The notes beneath the pieces were generated by a model. The model did not search any database. It worked only from the letters and a program-made list of their open reading frames with translations, and was not told the DNA's origin. Shown here piece by piece: positions 34,266 through 43,218 of a stretch of DNA of 64,000 nt (the stretch's first letter is position 1; every line of letters begins with the position of its first letter). Made by a program: the position numbers and the translations under genes. This stretch comes from Schaalia sp. ZJ405 (lineage in GTDB: Bacteria > Actinomycetota > Actinomycetes > Actinomycetales > Actinomycetaceae). The stretch covers positions 1,922,001 through 1,986,000 of the forward strand of contig NZ_CP064952.1 in the NCBI RefSeq assembly GCF_011038885.2, given 5' to 3'.

Positions 34266-34635
34266 CGAAATCCTCTGCGACAGCACGCAGCATCTGCGCG
34301 ATTTTCTTCGCGTTGTCAGGGTATTTTCCGTGACGCAGGGAGTCGGATGAACGATCAAGAACCTTGATGAGGTCCTCAACAACACCAATCATCGATTCGG
34401 GTTTACGACGCCGAGATTTGGCCACGGAGGGTGCTTGCGCAAGAACGCGAACAGACAGCGCCTGAGGGCCTTTACGTCCATCCGCCACGCCGTACTCGAC
34501 GCGTGTCCCCTGCTTGAGGGCGGTGACGTCAGCGGGAAGCGCGGAGGCGTGAAGAAAGACCTCAACGCCATCATCGCCTCCGATGAATCCGAAGCCGCGC
34601 TCAGCGTCGAAGAACTTCACTTTGCCAGTGGGCAC
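34258..34635 (-). CDS. Cold-shock-domain protein with C-terminal extension
   Basis: 125 residues from GTG 34635 (AGGAGG upstream). Residues 1-66 are a cold-shock domain with RNP1 GFGFIGG and RNP2-like VFLHAS; residues 70-125 are a basic linker (KSRRRKPES) and a helical tail ending RAVAEDFDA. Binds single-stranded nucleic acid. This long form, coupled to DUF3027, is the usual actinobacterial version. Confidence 0.92.
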   Translation of the reverse strand: MPTGKVKFFDAERGFGFIGGDDGVEVFLHASALPADVTALKQGTRVEYGVADGRKGPQALSVRVLAQAPSVAKSRRRKPESMIGVVEDLIKVLDRSSDSLRHGKYPDNAKKIAQMLRAVAEDFDA

Positions 34636-34861
34636 TGCGTCCTCCTGAAAAGTCGTTGTGAGTGGATATTTTCAGTGAATACTCGTTCCATCATAAGGCC
34701 CCGCGCCCACCTTTGCCCCGCTCCATTCGTTCGCTCGTGGAAAACGATCCTCGTATCCACATTGCACCCTCTCGTTGAGTGTTCGTGCACCGGAGCGACA
34801 TTGTCTCTAGGCTCGTATCAGGTCCTCTCAACTACGAGAGGCATAACCCGGAGGGGGAATT

Positions 34862-36928
34862 GTGCTCCGCATCCACACCACGGTCACTCGAGCCGCACTA
34901 GCTCTGACATCGGCCATGATCATCGCCGTGTTCTGCCTTGTTGGGGCACCGTTGGCCGCTCAGGCAACCTCCCCTCAGGTCATCTCAGATCGCGTCACCG
35001 ATCCCGATGGCTGGCTCAGCTCAGCTCAGGTCTCCACGATCGATGCCAAAGCAACCGTCGCTGCGGAGAATGGTCTGTCAATGTACGCGGTCGTTGTTCC
35101 CGACTTCAATGGGATGACGGCGGCTGCGTGGTGTCAAGAATCCGGAACAGATTCGGGCCTGGCGTCCTCGTCAATCATCTACGTGTTGGCCTATGAGGAA
35201 CGTGCCCACGGATTCTGTGGGAACTCAGGCGAAAGCGTAGTGTCCAATGCGCAGCTCACGCAGGCGCTCGCCGCGGCTGAAAAGCCACTTGCCGCAACGT
35301 CCTCGGTTCAACCTTCCGATGGCGAGACCGCCGCGATCACCTTCATCAATACCGCCGTTTCAGCGGCGCGCTCTGGCGGATCATCGGGCCCCTCCCCGGT
35401 CCACACGCAAGATTCTGTCACTCGCTTCCTTCCTCTCCTCTTTATCGCCGGAATCGTTGTTTTCGGTGCGTACATGTACTTCGGTGTCATCCGCAAGAAG
35501 AACACAGCGAAATCTCGGGCTCACCAATCGCGTTCCCAGCAGGTTGAGGAAGCGGTGACCCTGGCTCATCAGCGTCTCCTTGAGGCCGACGAAACTGTCC
35601 GTTCCGCCGCGGACGAGGTCGACTTCGCGCGCGCCCAGTTCGGTGAGACACGCATCCGGGACTACGCGTCCGTCCTCGCCAATGTTCGCCAGACCGTGCA
35701 GGACAACTTTGCCCGGCTTCAGCAGATGAACTCGGCAACGGATCTGGCCGCTCAGGGCGAACTTGCCAACCAGATCATCACCGACCTTGACCAGGCGCTT
35801 GCGATGCTGCACAGCAAGCAGCAGGAGTTCACTCGCATGAGAGATTCCCAGGCGTCCATCCCCCAGCAGGTGACGGAGCTTCGTGTCCTCATTGACGAGG
35901 CCGAGCGCACCCTCACACGCACTCACGATGAGTTGGCAACCTTAGACACTCTGTATCCCGCAACGGCGATCGAATCTCTGCGCGACAACCCAGATCATGC
36001 CCGAGCGCTCCTCGATTCCGCTGCCGTTGCATGTGAGAAAGCCGGTGAAGTCGCAGCAAACGACGGTGCTCATGCGCTGTCTTTACTCGATACCGCCAGG
36101 CGCGCACTTGCAATGGCGGGCCATCAGATGGATGCGGTGCTTGAAGCGAAGGATGATCTGGAGAAGGCGCAGGAACGTTTGGGGCGCGCTATCGCCTCGA
36201 TCACGTCGGACATGTCGGATGTCACGCGTTTGGGCGGTGACCCGCAGGCATTCGCTCCCCTTGTTGAGGATGCGCGCGCTGCGGTTGAGCAGGGTCGACG
36301 TGCCAGAGCGGGAACTGCCGATCCTCTGGCTGCCCTTGAGCAGCTTCGGCTTGCAGAGGGAGCTCTTGATGCGGCCCTCGAACCGATGCGTTCCGATGAG
36401 GAGAATCGCAACAAGCTGATGGAAGAGACGAAAGAGTACATCGCGGATGCCAGTCAACGGCTCGCACACGCACAGGCTCATGTCCAGGGTCGACGAGGGG
36501 CGGTTCCCCTTGAGGTCCGATCGATGCTCGCGCGGGCCGAGGCTTCACTTGAGAGTGCTCGCTCAATGCTCAGTGTTGACACGGAGAACGCTCGCCAGGC
36601 GGCGCAGCTGGCACTCACTCTGTCCGACAAGGTACTGACAACGCCGCTGCATCATTCCGATCCTTCCTTTGACAGCGCGGGTGGTCGCTCGAACGGTTCT
36701 CTCACCGGCTCAACCCTGGCAGATGCTCTCCTGTGGTCCGTTTTCCTTGGTGGAGGATCACGAGGGTCGGGTTCTCACCCCCACGATCATGTCGGTGGAC
36801 ATCACGGACATTCCGACGGTCTTTTCGGTTCGGGCAGCAGCCGAGGCTTCGGTGGTTTCGGCGGCGGTTTTGGCGGCGGAAGTTTTGGAGGCGGAAGCTT
36901 TGGGGGTGGCACGTCCTCGAAGTTCTAG
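34862..36928 (+). CDS. TPM-domain membrane protein with coiled-coil and Gly-rich tail
   Basis: 688 residues from GTG 34862 (GGAGGGGG just upstream). Signal peptide about 1-37, extracytoplasmic TPM domain about 40-170 (VTDPDGWLSSAQVSTIDAKA, YVLAYEERAHGFCGNSGE), one transmembrane helix about 186-205, then a long cytoplasmic region of predicted coiled coil (about 215-590) and a Gly/Ser/His-rich end with repeats of GGFGGGSFGGG. The TPM fold is found in proteins of membrane and photosystem maintenance. It stands beside pspA in the same direction, 160 bp apart, and a joint envelope-stress role is an inference. A near motif copy (35163) lies in the TPM part. Confidence 0.87.
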   Translation: MLRIHTTVTRAALALTSAMIIAVFCLVGAPLAAQATSPQVISDRVTDPDGWLSSAQVSTIDAKATVAAENGLSMYAVVVPDFNGMTAAAWCQESGTDSGLASSSIIYVLAYEERAHGFCGNSGESVVSNAQLTQALAAAEKPLAATSSVQPSDGETAAITFINTAVSAARSGGSSGPSPVHTQDSVTRFLPLLFIAGIVVFGAYMYFGVIRKKNTAKSRAHQSRSQQVEEAVTLAHQRLLEADETVRSAADEVDFARAQFGETRIRDYASVLANVRQTVQDNFARLQQMNSATDLAAQGELANQIITDLDQALAMLHSKQQEFTRMRDSQASIPQQVTELRVLIDEAERTLTRTHDELATLDTLYPATAIESLRDNPDHARALLDSAAVACEKAGEVAANDGAHALSLLDTARRALAMAGHQMDAVLEAKDDLEKAQERLGRAIASITSDMSDVTRLGGDPQAFAPLVEDARAAVEQGRRARAGTADPLAALEQLRLAEGALDAALEPMRSDEENRNKLMEETKEYIADASQRLAHAQAHVQGRRGAVPLEVRSMLARAEASLESARSMLSVDTENARQAAQLALTLSDKVLTTPLHHSDPSFDSAGGRSNGSLTGSTLADALLWSVFLGGGSRGSGSHPHDHVGGHHGHSDGLFGSGSSRGFGGFGGGFGGGSFGGGSFGGGTSSKF

Positions 36929-37090
36929 CCCATCTCGGCAGACACACACCGGTGTTCGCGCGTCCAAGGCATGCGTGACCGCCTTTCGCCGACTACACTC
37001 GCAACCAGTGAGGCAGCTCACGCCTATGCTGGCTTCGTCGGCTCACCGTCTTGAACAGACGCATTCGCACCAACAATGCAAAGGAACATC

Positions 37091-37807
37091 ATGGCAGAAA
37101 AGCAATCGATCCTCGGTCGTATCGCGCAGCTCGCGAAGGCGAATATCAACGCCCTCATTGATCGAGCAGAAGACCCCGAGAAGATGCTTGATCAGCTCAT
37201 TCGTGACTACACGAACTCCATCGCCGACGCTGAGAGCGCCGTCGCCCAGACCATCGGGAATCTTCGCCTCGCCGAGAAGGACCACGCTGAGGACGTCGCA
37301 GCCGCCGAGGATTGGGGACGCAAGGCCCTCGCTGCCTCCCAAAAGGCCGATGAGCTGCGCAGCGCTGGAGACACAGCCGGCGCAGACAAGTGGGATAACC
37401 TCGCGAAAGTTGCCATTGGCAAGCAAATTCAGAGCGAGGGCGAGGCCAAAGCAGCCGAGCCGATGATCGCTTCACAGACTGAAACGGTTGAGAAGCTCAA
37501 GACCGGACTCACGCAGATGAAAGACAAGCTTGATCAGCTCAAGACCAAGCGCGACCAGCTTGTTGCCCGTCAGAAGACCGCCCAAGCTCAGGCAAAGGTC
37601 ACCGAGGCCGTCTCGTCAATCAACATCATGGATCCCACGAGCGAGCTTTCGCGATTCGAGGACAAGGTTCGTCAGCAGGAAGCCCTTGCTCAAGGCAAGG
37701 CCGAGGTTGCCGCGGCTTCACTCGACGCCCAGTTTGCCGAGCTGGAAACCGACTCCTCGCAGATCGAGGTTGAAGCTCGATTGGCAGCACTGAAGAACAA
37801 GAACTGA
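37091..37807 (+). CDS. pspA: PspA/IM30-family envelope-stress protein
   Basis: 238 residues from ATG 37091, with AAAGGAAC upstream. Begins with the amphipathic helix SILGRIAQLAKANINALIDRAEDPEKMLDQLIRDY, followed by a continuous coiled coil, as in all PspA/Vipp1 proteins; the region MDPTSELSRFEDKVRQQEALAQG is conserved. PspA oligomerises on the inner face of the membrane and preserves proton motive force. It ends in the strong convergent terminator at 37838. Confidence 0.93.
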   Translation: MAEKQSILGRIAQLAKANINALIDRAEDPEKMLDQLIRDYTNSIADAESAVAQTIGNLRLAEKDHAEDVAAAEDWGRKALAASQKADELRSAGDTAGADKWDNLAKVAIGKQIQSEGEAKAAEPMIASQTETVEKLKTGLTQMKDKLDQLKTKRDQLVARQKTAQAQAKVTEAVSSINIMDPTSELSRFEDKVRQQEALAQGKAEVAAASLDAQFAELETDSSQIEVEARLAALKNKN

Positions 37808-37837
37808 GTTCTGTCACGCACAGGACCACAACAACGC

Positions 37838-37877
37838 GGTGGGCCCGCTGGAACAGTGGCGTTCCAGCGGGCCCACC
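37838..37877. terminator. Convergent terminator between pspA and the NYN gene
   Basis: GGTGGGCCCGCTGGAAC (37838-37854) and GTTCCAGCGGGCCCACC (37861-37877): a 17-bp perfect stem with a six-base loop, serving both genes. Confidence 0.92.
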
Positions 37878-37884
37878 CGTGTGA

Positions 37885-38484
37885 TCACAGGTAATCGAAG
37901 GGATCGAAGTCGTCGAGGTCGATAATGTGGAGCCTCGGGAGCTTCACCTGGAATGCGTGAACGTCATACTCCAGGTCGATGATCTCAAGTCCTCGATCTT
38001 CCAAGTCTTGGAGTTGCGAAGAGAGAAATTCCTTGAAACACATGACGGCGACGTGACGTCCCCGATCGAGGAGCGCCTCAATTTGGGGAACAAAATCCGC
38101 GTCATGGCTGGCAAGAATGACCGATCCGGAATCCAGTTGCAGGATCGCGTCCATTGTCCGCTGCAAGCCGACATCGACAACTTTGACATCATCGGGGCCA
38201 GACAGCGGGATGACCGAATAGTCCATTGCGGTCAGAGCCTGGACGAATCCCATCGGAAGAAAACCGGAGGATCCGTTCAGGAAGAAGAGGCCCTTAGCGT
38301 TTTCGCTCCACTTTTCCCGGGCAGATTCCAAAACGCGATCCCAGCGGGGGCGCTCTTCCGGGTTGGGGCGACGGTCGAGCACCGACAGGCCAAGTGTTGC
38401 GTCGATGTTTTCACCGTCAACGATGAGGTATGTTGTTTCCTCCGTATTTGATACGGATTCATACTCAACGTCAGTGGAATACAT
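37885..38484 (-). CDS. NYN-domain (PIN-like) putative ribonuclease
   Basis: 199 residues from ATG 38484, with AAAGGTGGGATCAC upstream; a longer frame to 38565 has no ribosome site. The NYN/LabA (DUF88) motifs are TYLIVDGENIDATLG with two acidic residues, DDVKVVDVGLQRTMDA and VILASHDADFVPQIEAL, the acidic cluster that binds Mg2+ in this nuclease family. The C-terminus DLDDFDPFDYL is acidic. Probably acts on RNA. The 38485-38699 upstream stretch is AT-rich with no gene. Confidence 0.85.
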   Translation of the reverse strand: MYSTDVEYESVSNTEETTYLIVDGENIDATLGLSVLDRRPNPEERPRWDRVLESAREKWSENAKGLFFLNGSSGFLPMGFVQALTAMDYSVIPLSGPDDVKVVDVGLQRTMDAILQLDSGSVILASHDADFVPQIEALLDRGRHVAVMCFKEFLSSQLQDLEDRGLEIIDLEYDVHAFQVKLPRLHIIDLDDFDPFDYL

Positions 38485-38699
38485 GTGATCCCACCTTTCT
38501 TTAATTCTCGTGTTATGACTTACGTACAATTGCGAGTAAATGTGGGCGGGGAAGGTGACGCCCACGCGCCCATTATCTCATTAATGAAGTGAGAGGAAAA
38601 GTCCTGAATACCAATTAATCATTCAATTATTTTCCGTGACAAACGTGCCTGATCAACCAGAATTTCTCACAGACACGCGCGGGGATTAAACAACGAGAA

Positions 38700-38740
38700 T
38701 CGGCCCCGTCCTCGTCAATAAGGAAACGAGGACGGGGCCG
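38700..38740 (-). terminator. glpK terminator built from two inverted copies of the dispersed motif
   Basis: CGGCCCCGTCCTCGT (38701-38715) and ACGAGGACGGGGCCG (38726-38740) form a 15-bp perfect stem around CAATAAGGAA. The left arm carries GTCCTCGTC-AAT, the same form seen at other motif sites. Confidence 0.88.
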
Positions 38741-38806
38741 ACAGTGCCAGGGAAACACAGCCCGGGATCATCCCGGCGCCACGTCACCCGCGTTGAGACT
38801 CAGACA

Positions 38807-40333
38807 TCACTTGACGTCGTCATCAACCCAGTCGAAGGTCCGAGTGACGGCCTTCTTCCACAGGCGGTAGGTGCGGTCGCGCTCGGCCTCGTCCATCGAC
38901 GGGGTCCAGCGCTTGCCTTCCTGCCAGTTGGCAATGACATCGTCTGTGCCATTCCAGAAACCAACCGCAATACCCGCGGCGTATGCGGCACCCAGGGCGG
39001 TGGTCTCAGCCACGACGGGCTGGATGACGTCAACGCCGCACAGATCCGCCTGGAACTGCATGACGAGGTCATCGTGGGTCATGCCACCGTCAACCTTGAG
39101 TTCCTTCAGCGGAACACCGGCATCGGCGTTCATTGCTTCAAGAACTTCGGCGGACTGGAATGCCGTCGATTCCTCAACCGCACGGGCAATGTGTCCCTTG
39201 TTCACGTAACGCGTCAGGCCAACGATTGCACCGCGAGCATCGTCGCGCCAGTACGGAGCAAAGAGACCCGAGAATGCCGGGACGAAGTAGACACCGCCAT
39301 TGTCTTCAACCGTACGAGCAAGTTCGCCAATGTCGGAGGACTTGACGATCATGCCGAGATTGTCGCGCAGCCACTGCACCAGCGAGCCGGCAACAGCGAT
39401 CGACCCTTCGAGTGCGTAGACGGGCTTTTCGTCACCCAGCTTGTACAGAACCGTGGTCAGCAGACCGTTCTTCGAGAAGATCGGCTCTTCGCCGGTGTTC
39501 ATCAGCATGAAGCATCCGGTGCCGTAGGTGTTCTTCGCGGTGCCCTTTTCGAAGCACGCCTGGCCGAAGGTTGCCGCCTGCTGGTCACCGAGGATGCCCG
39601 AAATCGGGGTGTCGATGAGCAGGCCGTTCTTGCGACCGTAACCGTAGATTTCAGAGGAGGACTTAATCTCCGGGAGCATCGACATCGGGATGCCGAAGTC
39701 CGCGCAGATATCTTCGCGCCACGTCAGTTCGCGGACATCCATGAGCAGCGTACGAGACGCGTTCGTCACGTCCGTGGCGTGAACGCCACCGTTGACGCCA
39801 CCGGTGAGGTTCCACAGAACCCAGGTGTCGGGCGTACCAAAGAGCAGGTCACCGGCTTCAGCCTTTTCGCGTGCACCCTCAACGTTGTCGAGAATCCACT
39901 TGACCTTCGTCGCCGACGGGTAGGTCGAAATGTTCTCGCCGGTGATCTGACGGTAACGCTCGGTTCCCAGCGGGTCTCCCGCGGCAATATCGCGCGCAAT
40001 CTGACCCGTGCGAACGTCCTGCCACACGATGGCGTTGTACACGGGCTCACCCGTGTTCTTGTCCCAGACGATGGTGGTTTCACGCTGGTTCGTAATGCCG
40101 ACGGCGGCCAGCTGATGGCGGTTAATCTGCGCCTTCTGGAGAGCCTCAGCAACGACAGTACGTACCGATTCCCAAATCTCAACGGGATCGTGCTCTACCC
40201 AGCCCGGATTTGGGAAAATCTGGGTGAATTCTTTCTGTCCAACCGAGACGATCTCACCGGAGTGGTTGAAGATAATTGCACGGGACGACGTTGTTCCCTG
40301 GTCAATGGCGAGGACGAATTTTTCTTCCGACAT
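38807..40333 (-). CDS. glpK: Glycerol kinase
   Basis: 508 residues from ATG 40333 ([20 protein letters not shown]). Standard FGGY kinase: first phosphate loop [50 protein letters not shown], and the second signature region [21 protein letters not shown]. Phosphorylates glycerol entering through GlpF. Length matches the family (about 500). The gene follows glpF by 110 bp on the same strand and ends in its own terminator. A weak GAAG precedes the start. Confidence 0.96.
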   Translation of the reverse strand: MSEEKFVLAIDQGTTSSRAIIFNHSGEIVSVGQKEFTQIFPNPGWVEHDPVEIWESVRTVVAEALQKAQINRHQLAAVGITNQRETTIVWDKNTGEPVYNAIVWQDVRTGQIARDIAAGDPLGTERYRQITGENISTYPSATKVKWILDNVEGAREKAEAGDLLFGTPDTWVLWNLTGGVNGGVHATDVTNASRTLLMDVRELTWREDICADFGIPMSMLPEIKSSSEIYGYGRKNGLLIDTPISGILGDQQAATFGQACFEKGTAKNTYGTGCFMLMNTGEEPIFSKNGLLTTVLYKLGDEKPVYALEGSIAVAGSLVQWLRDNLGMIVKSSDIGELARTVEDNGGVYFVPAFSGLFAPYWRDDARGAIVGLTRYVNKGHIARAVEESTAFQSAEVLEAMNADAGVPLKELKVDGGMTHDDLVMQFQADLCGVDVIQPVVAETTALGAAYAAGIAVGFWNGTDDVIANWQEGKRWTPSMDEAERDRTYRLWKKAVTRTFDWVDDDVK

Positions 40334-40443
40334 GTGTCTTCTGATTCCCTTCAATAACTATTTCATGGGTTGGCGGGGTCCGAATCGGGGTGGATCCGAA
40401 CCCCGCCAATGATGTTGAGTCCATCAACTGATGGGTGCACCTA

Positions 40444-41256
40444 TCAGGCGATACCCGTTCCGAACGCGATAATCGTCGCAACGATGGCACCGAGGATCGG
40501 GCCAACAACCGGGACCCAGGAGTAGCCCCAGTCGGAGCCTCCCTTGCCCTTGATCGGGAGGATTGCGTGAGCGATACGCGGGCCGAGGTCACGGGCCGGG
40601 TTGATGGCGTATCCGGTGGGGCCACCGAGGGAGTTACCGATGACAACGATGATCAGAGCAACGCCGAGCGGACCAACCGCGCTCTCGGTGTAGCCGGACA
40701 CCCAGATCCACAGGATGAGGACGGCGGTGCCGATGGCCTCAGTGAGGGTGTTCCATCCGTAGGAGCGAATTTCCGGACCGGTTGAGAAGACGCCGAGCTT
40801 GATCGCCGGATCACAGTCCTCATCGAAGTGCTTCTTGAAGGTCAGCCAGCACAGGACCGCGCCGACGAAGGCACCGAGCATCTGGGCGGCCATGTAGACG
40901 CAGACATTCGCTGCTGTGACAGCGATACCGCCCTCGCCCATCGCGGGACCGTTGAGCGTGACGTCCGGGTTGAACATGTGGCCAACGACTTTAGCGATCG
41001 TTACTGCGGGGTTGAGGTGACCACCCGTGGAGTAGGCCACGTAGACACCCGTGAACACTGCAAGACCCCAGCCCCAGTTCACGAGAAGCCATCCGCCACC
41101 GTGTCCCTTGGTCTTCGGGAGGATGTTTGTGGCGACGACGCCACCACCGAGAAGGAGGAGAACAGCAGTTCCGAGGAACTCTGACATGAAAATCTGGCCC
41201 ATCGGGAGCGGGTCTGCCGTATAGCCCCCGATCGCGGGAAGAAGAGTTGCGAGCAT
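40444..41256 (-). CDS. glpF: Glycerol uptake facilitator (aquaglyceroporin)
   Basis: 270 residues, six membrane helices and two half-helices with NPA boxes GGHLNPAVT (about 78-86) and YAINPARDLGPR (about 215-226). The Asp after the second NPAR marks glycerol-permeable channels rather than water-specific ones. AGGGAAAA precedes ATG 41256. First gene of the glycerol operon, divergent from the SorC-type regulator. Its N-terminal 20 residues extend beyond the usual form. Confidence 0.95.
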   Translation of the reverse strand: MLATLLPAIGGYTADPLPMGQIFMSEFLGTAVLLLLGGGVVATNILPKTKGHGGGWLLVNWGWGLAVFTGVYVAYSTGGHLNPAVTIAKVVGHMFNPDVTLNGPAMGEGGIAVTAANVCVYMAAQMLGAFVGAVLCWLTFKKHFDEDCDPAIKLGVFSTGPEIRSYGWNTLTEAIGTAVLILWIWVSGYTESAVGPLGVALIIVVIGNSLGGPTGYAINPARDLGPRIAHAILPIKGKGGSDWGYSWVPVVGPILGAIVATIIAFGTGIA

Positions 41257-41687
41257 TTTTCCCTATCTTTCTCTGACGCAACTTTGCGCCAGAAACTATC
41301 GGTGGCAAGCCACCGTCGATCATCTACCGAGCGATCCGTTTGCTCTTCGTATCATCGCTGATCAGAAAGCTATTCAACGGCCACTTCGACACCGAAGGGA
41401 CGTGTTGATGGGCTCCCCCGAGCGGTGACGAATCAGCACCACACATCGTGGGCGAATCGTTACGGACACCACCAAGTATTGCAGGCCCTGCACATCGATT
41501 CCGTTGCTTTGGTCTTTTGTGCACTCACGGAGATGTAACGCTGCTCATACGTGACCGGAGCTATTTTCAACAACTCTCAGAATCGACGAATGAAAGATTC
41601 AGACTTGCCCACTGCACGCCTGTGCATGCACACTTGTTCACAGTGAGAAACATCTACCCGCCCCGATACCGTAAATGAGACTCAACG
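41257..41687. promoter_or_regulatory. Divergent control region between glpF and the SorC-type regulator
   Basis: No gene. A palindrome TGTGCATGCACA (41621-41632) and an overlapping TGCAC...GTGCA (41613-41626) lie 55-75 bp before the regulator start and are operator candidates. On the glpF side, GGTGGC/GCCACC (41311-41324) and a TGACGCAA/TTGCGCCA pair could fold in the glpF leader. A TGTGCACT also occurs near 41518. Confidence 0.5.
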
Positions 41688-42671
41688 ATGACCGTACGAG
41701 ACACCCAGGCGCATGAAGCCGCCTCCATGTACTACCTCCAGGGTCAAACAATGGAAACCATTGCCCGGCACCTCGGAGTATCCCGATCGTCGGTATCCCG
41801 CCTGCTCTCGTACGCCCGAGAAACCGGGCTGGTCCGCATTTCCGTGGCCGCTGCCCCCGGGAATCGGTCGACACTGGCCGGACAGATCTCCGAAATTTTC
41901 GGTGTCCAGACATCCGTCGTCCCCGTTCATGACGTCCACACGGAAGTCAATCGCCTCCACAACGTCGCCCTCGTCGCTGCCGAACGCCTCGTCGACATGC
42001 TCGAACCCGGTGTCACTCTCGGAGTCGCGTGGGGAAATACGACCTCGGAAATCACGCGCTGCATGCCCCGGGTCACGGTCCCCGGATCCACGGTCGTTCA
42101 GCTCAATGGCGCTGCCACCGCAACGGAATCAGGCCTACCCTACGCCGACGCCATCATCTCCCGTGCCGCCCGCGCCATCGGCGGACGAATGGTTCACTTC
42201 CCCGTTCCCGCATTCTTCGACTACCCCGAAACAAAAGAAGCGCTCTGGCGCGAACGCTCCGTGCAAACAGTCCTGAGAACAATTGACAACTGCGACATCG
42301 CGCTCTTCGGGGTCGGCTCAATGTCTGCTCGCCTTCCCTCACACGTCTATTCCGGGGGATTCCTTGATCCCGAAGAGATTGCCAAAGTCCAAAAGGACGG
42401 GGTTGTTGGCGACGTCTGCACCGTCTTGATGCGCGAAGATGGATCCACCGATATGGACTTCAACCGACGCGCCTCGGGCCCCTCACCCGAGACACTGCGA
42501 AAGATACCTAAACGCCTGTGCGTTGTCGCAGGCGCATCCAAAGCCCTTCCCCTGCTCGGTGCTCTTCGTGCGCGCGTGGCAACCGATCTCGTCCTCGACG
42601 ACGGGGCAGCGCGCGAACTCCTCGAACTTATCCGCACCCGCGTGGCTCGGAGCAGGTCAATCAACCGATGA
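41688..42671 (+). CDS. SorC-family transcriptional regulator, likely of glycerol genes
   Basis: 327 residues. N-terminal helix-turn-helix (about 20-45: QTMETIARHLGVSRSSVSRLLSYARE) and a SorC-type sugar-phosphate-binding domain (about 60-320) with GVTLGVAWGNTTSEI and FGVGSM. These regulators sense phosphorylated sugars. Its divergence from glpFK suggests it controls them through glycerol 3-phosphate or a related ligand; this is inference from position. It overlaps the ArgA-like gene by ATGA. Confidence 0.87.
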   Translation: MTVRDTQAHEAASMYYLQGQTMETIARHLGVSRSSVSRLLSYARETGLVRISVAAAPGNRSTLAGQISEIFGVQTSVVPVHDVHTEVNRLHNVALVAAERLVDMLEPGVTLGVAWGNTTSEITRCMPRVTVPGSTVVQLNGAATATESGLPYADAIISRAARAIGGRMVHFPVPAFFDYPETKEALWRERSVQTVLRTIDNCDIALFGVGSMSARLPSHVYSGGFLDPEEIAKVQKDGVVGDVCTVLMREDGSTDMDFNRRASGPSPETLRKIPKRLCVVAGASKALPLLGALRARVATDLVLDDGAARELLELIRTRVARSRSINR

Positions 42672-43192
42672 ACATTCTCATTCGGCGAGCGCGTCCCGCA
42701 GATGTCCGCGAAATCTATGCGCTGGTCAGCCCCTACGCGATGCGGCGCATCCTCGTCAATAAGGAACTCATCGCCTACTTTGAGGATGTTCAGGAATTCC
42801 ACGTCGCTGTTGACCGATCCACCGGGCGCATCATCGGATGCGGCGCCCTTCACGTCATGTGGGACGACATTGCCGAAATCCGCACGCTAGCGGTGGCCCC
42901 CGACTACCTCCACTCGGGAATCGGCCACGCAATCCTCGAAGATCTCATTGAGCAGGCACGATCACTCCACCTTCAGCGCGTCTTCTGCCTGACCTTCGAG
43001 GTCGACTTCTTTGCGCGCCACGGCTTCGCCGAAATCGTTGGCACTCCCGTCGGTGAAGATGCGTTCCTCGAAATGATCCACAGCCACGACGACGGGGTCA
43101 AAGAATTCCTGGACTTAGCCTCATACAAGCCCAACACTCTGGGCAATACGCGGATGCTGCGTGATCTGAGCGAAACACCCCGCGAGGAATAA
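42668..43192 (+). CDS. ArgA-like N-acetylglutamate synthase (GNAT)
   Basis: 174 residues from ATG 42668, which overlaps the regulator stop by four bases; the frame is open farther upstream but inside the regulator. The GNAT core includes IRRARPADVREIYALVSPYAMRRILVNKELIAYFEDVQEFHVA, GCGALHVMWDDIAEIRTLAVAPDYLHSGIGHAILEDLI, with the acetyl-CoA loop. This resembles the short ArgA (Rv2747-type) that makes N-acetylglutamate for arginine synthesis. No arginine genes lie nearby. RILVNKE is encoded over a partial motif copy. Confidence 0.82.
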   Translation: MNILIRRARPADVREIYALVSPYAMRRILVNKELIAYFEDVQEFHVAVDRSTGRIIGCGALHVMWDDIAEIRTLAVAPDYLHSGIGHAILEDLIEQARSLHLQRVFCLTFEVDFFARHGFAEIVGTPVGEDAFLEMIHSHDDGVKEFLDLASYKPNTLGNTRMLRDLSETPREE

Positions 43193-43218
43193 CACCGGGA
43201 TCACGCAGCGAGGCGATA

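Noticed and set aside
38744..40357. A 537-codon plus-strand frame opposite glpK, and a similar 490-codon frame opposite groEL (54811-56283)
   Set aside because: Both lie fully antisense to well-conserved genes, have no ribosome site or known domain, and are expected from high-GC codon bias.
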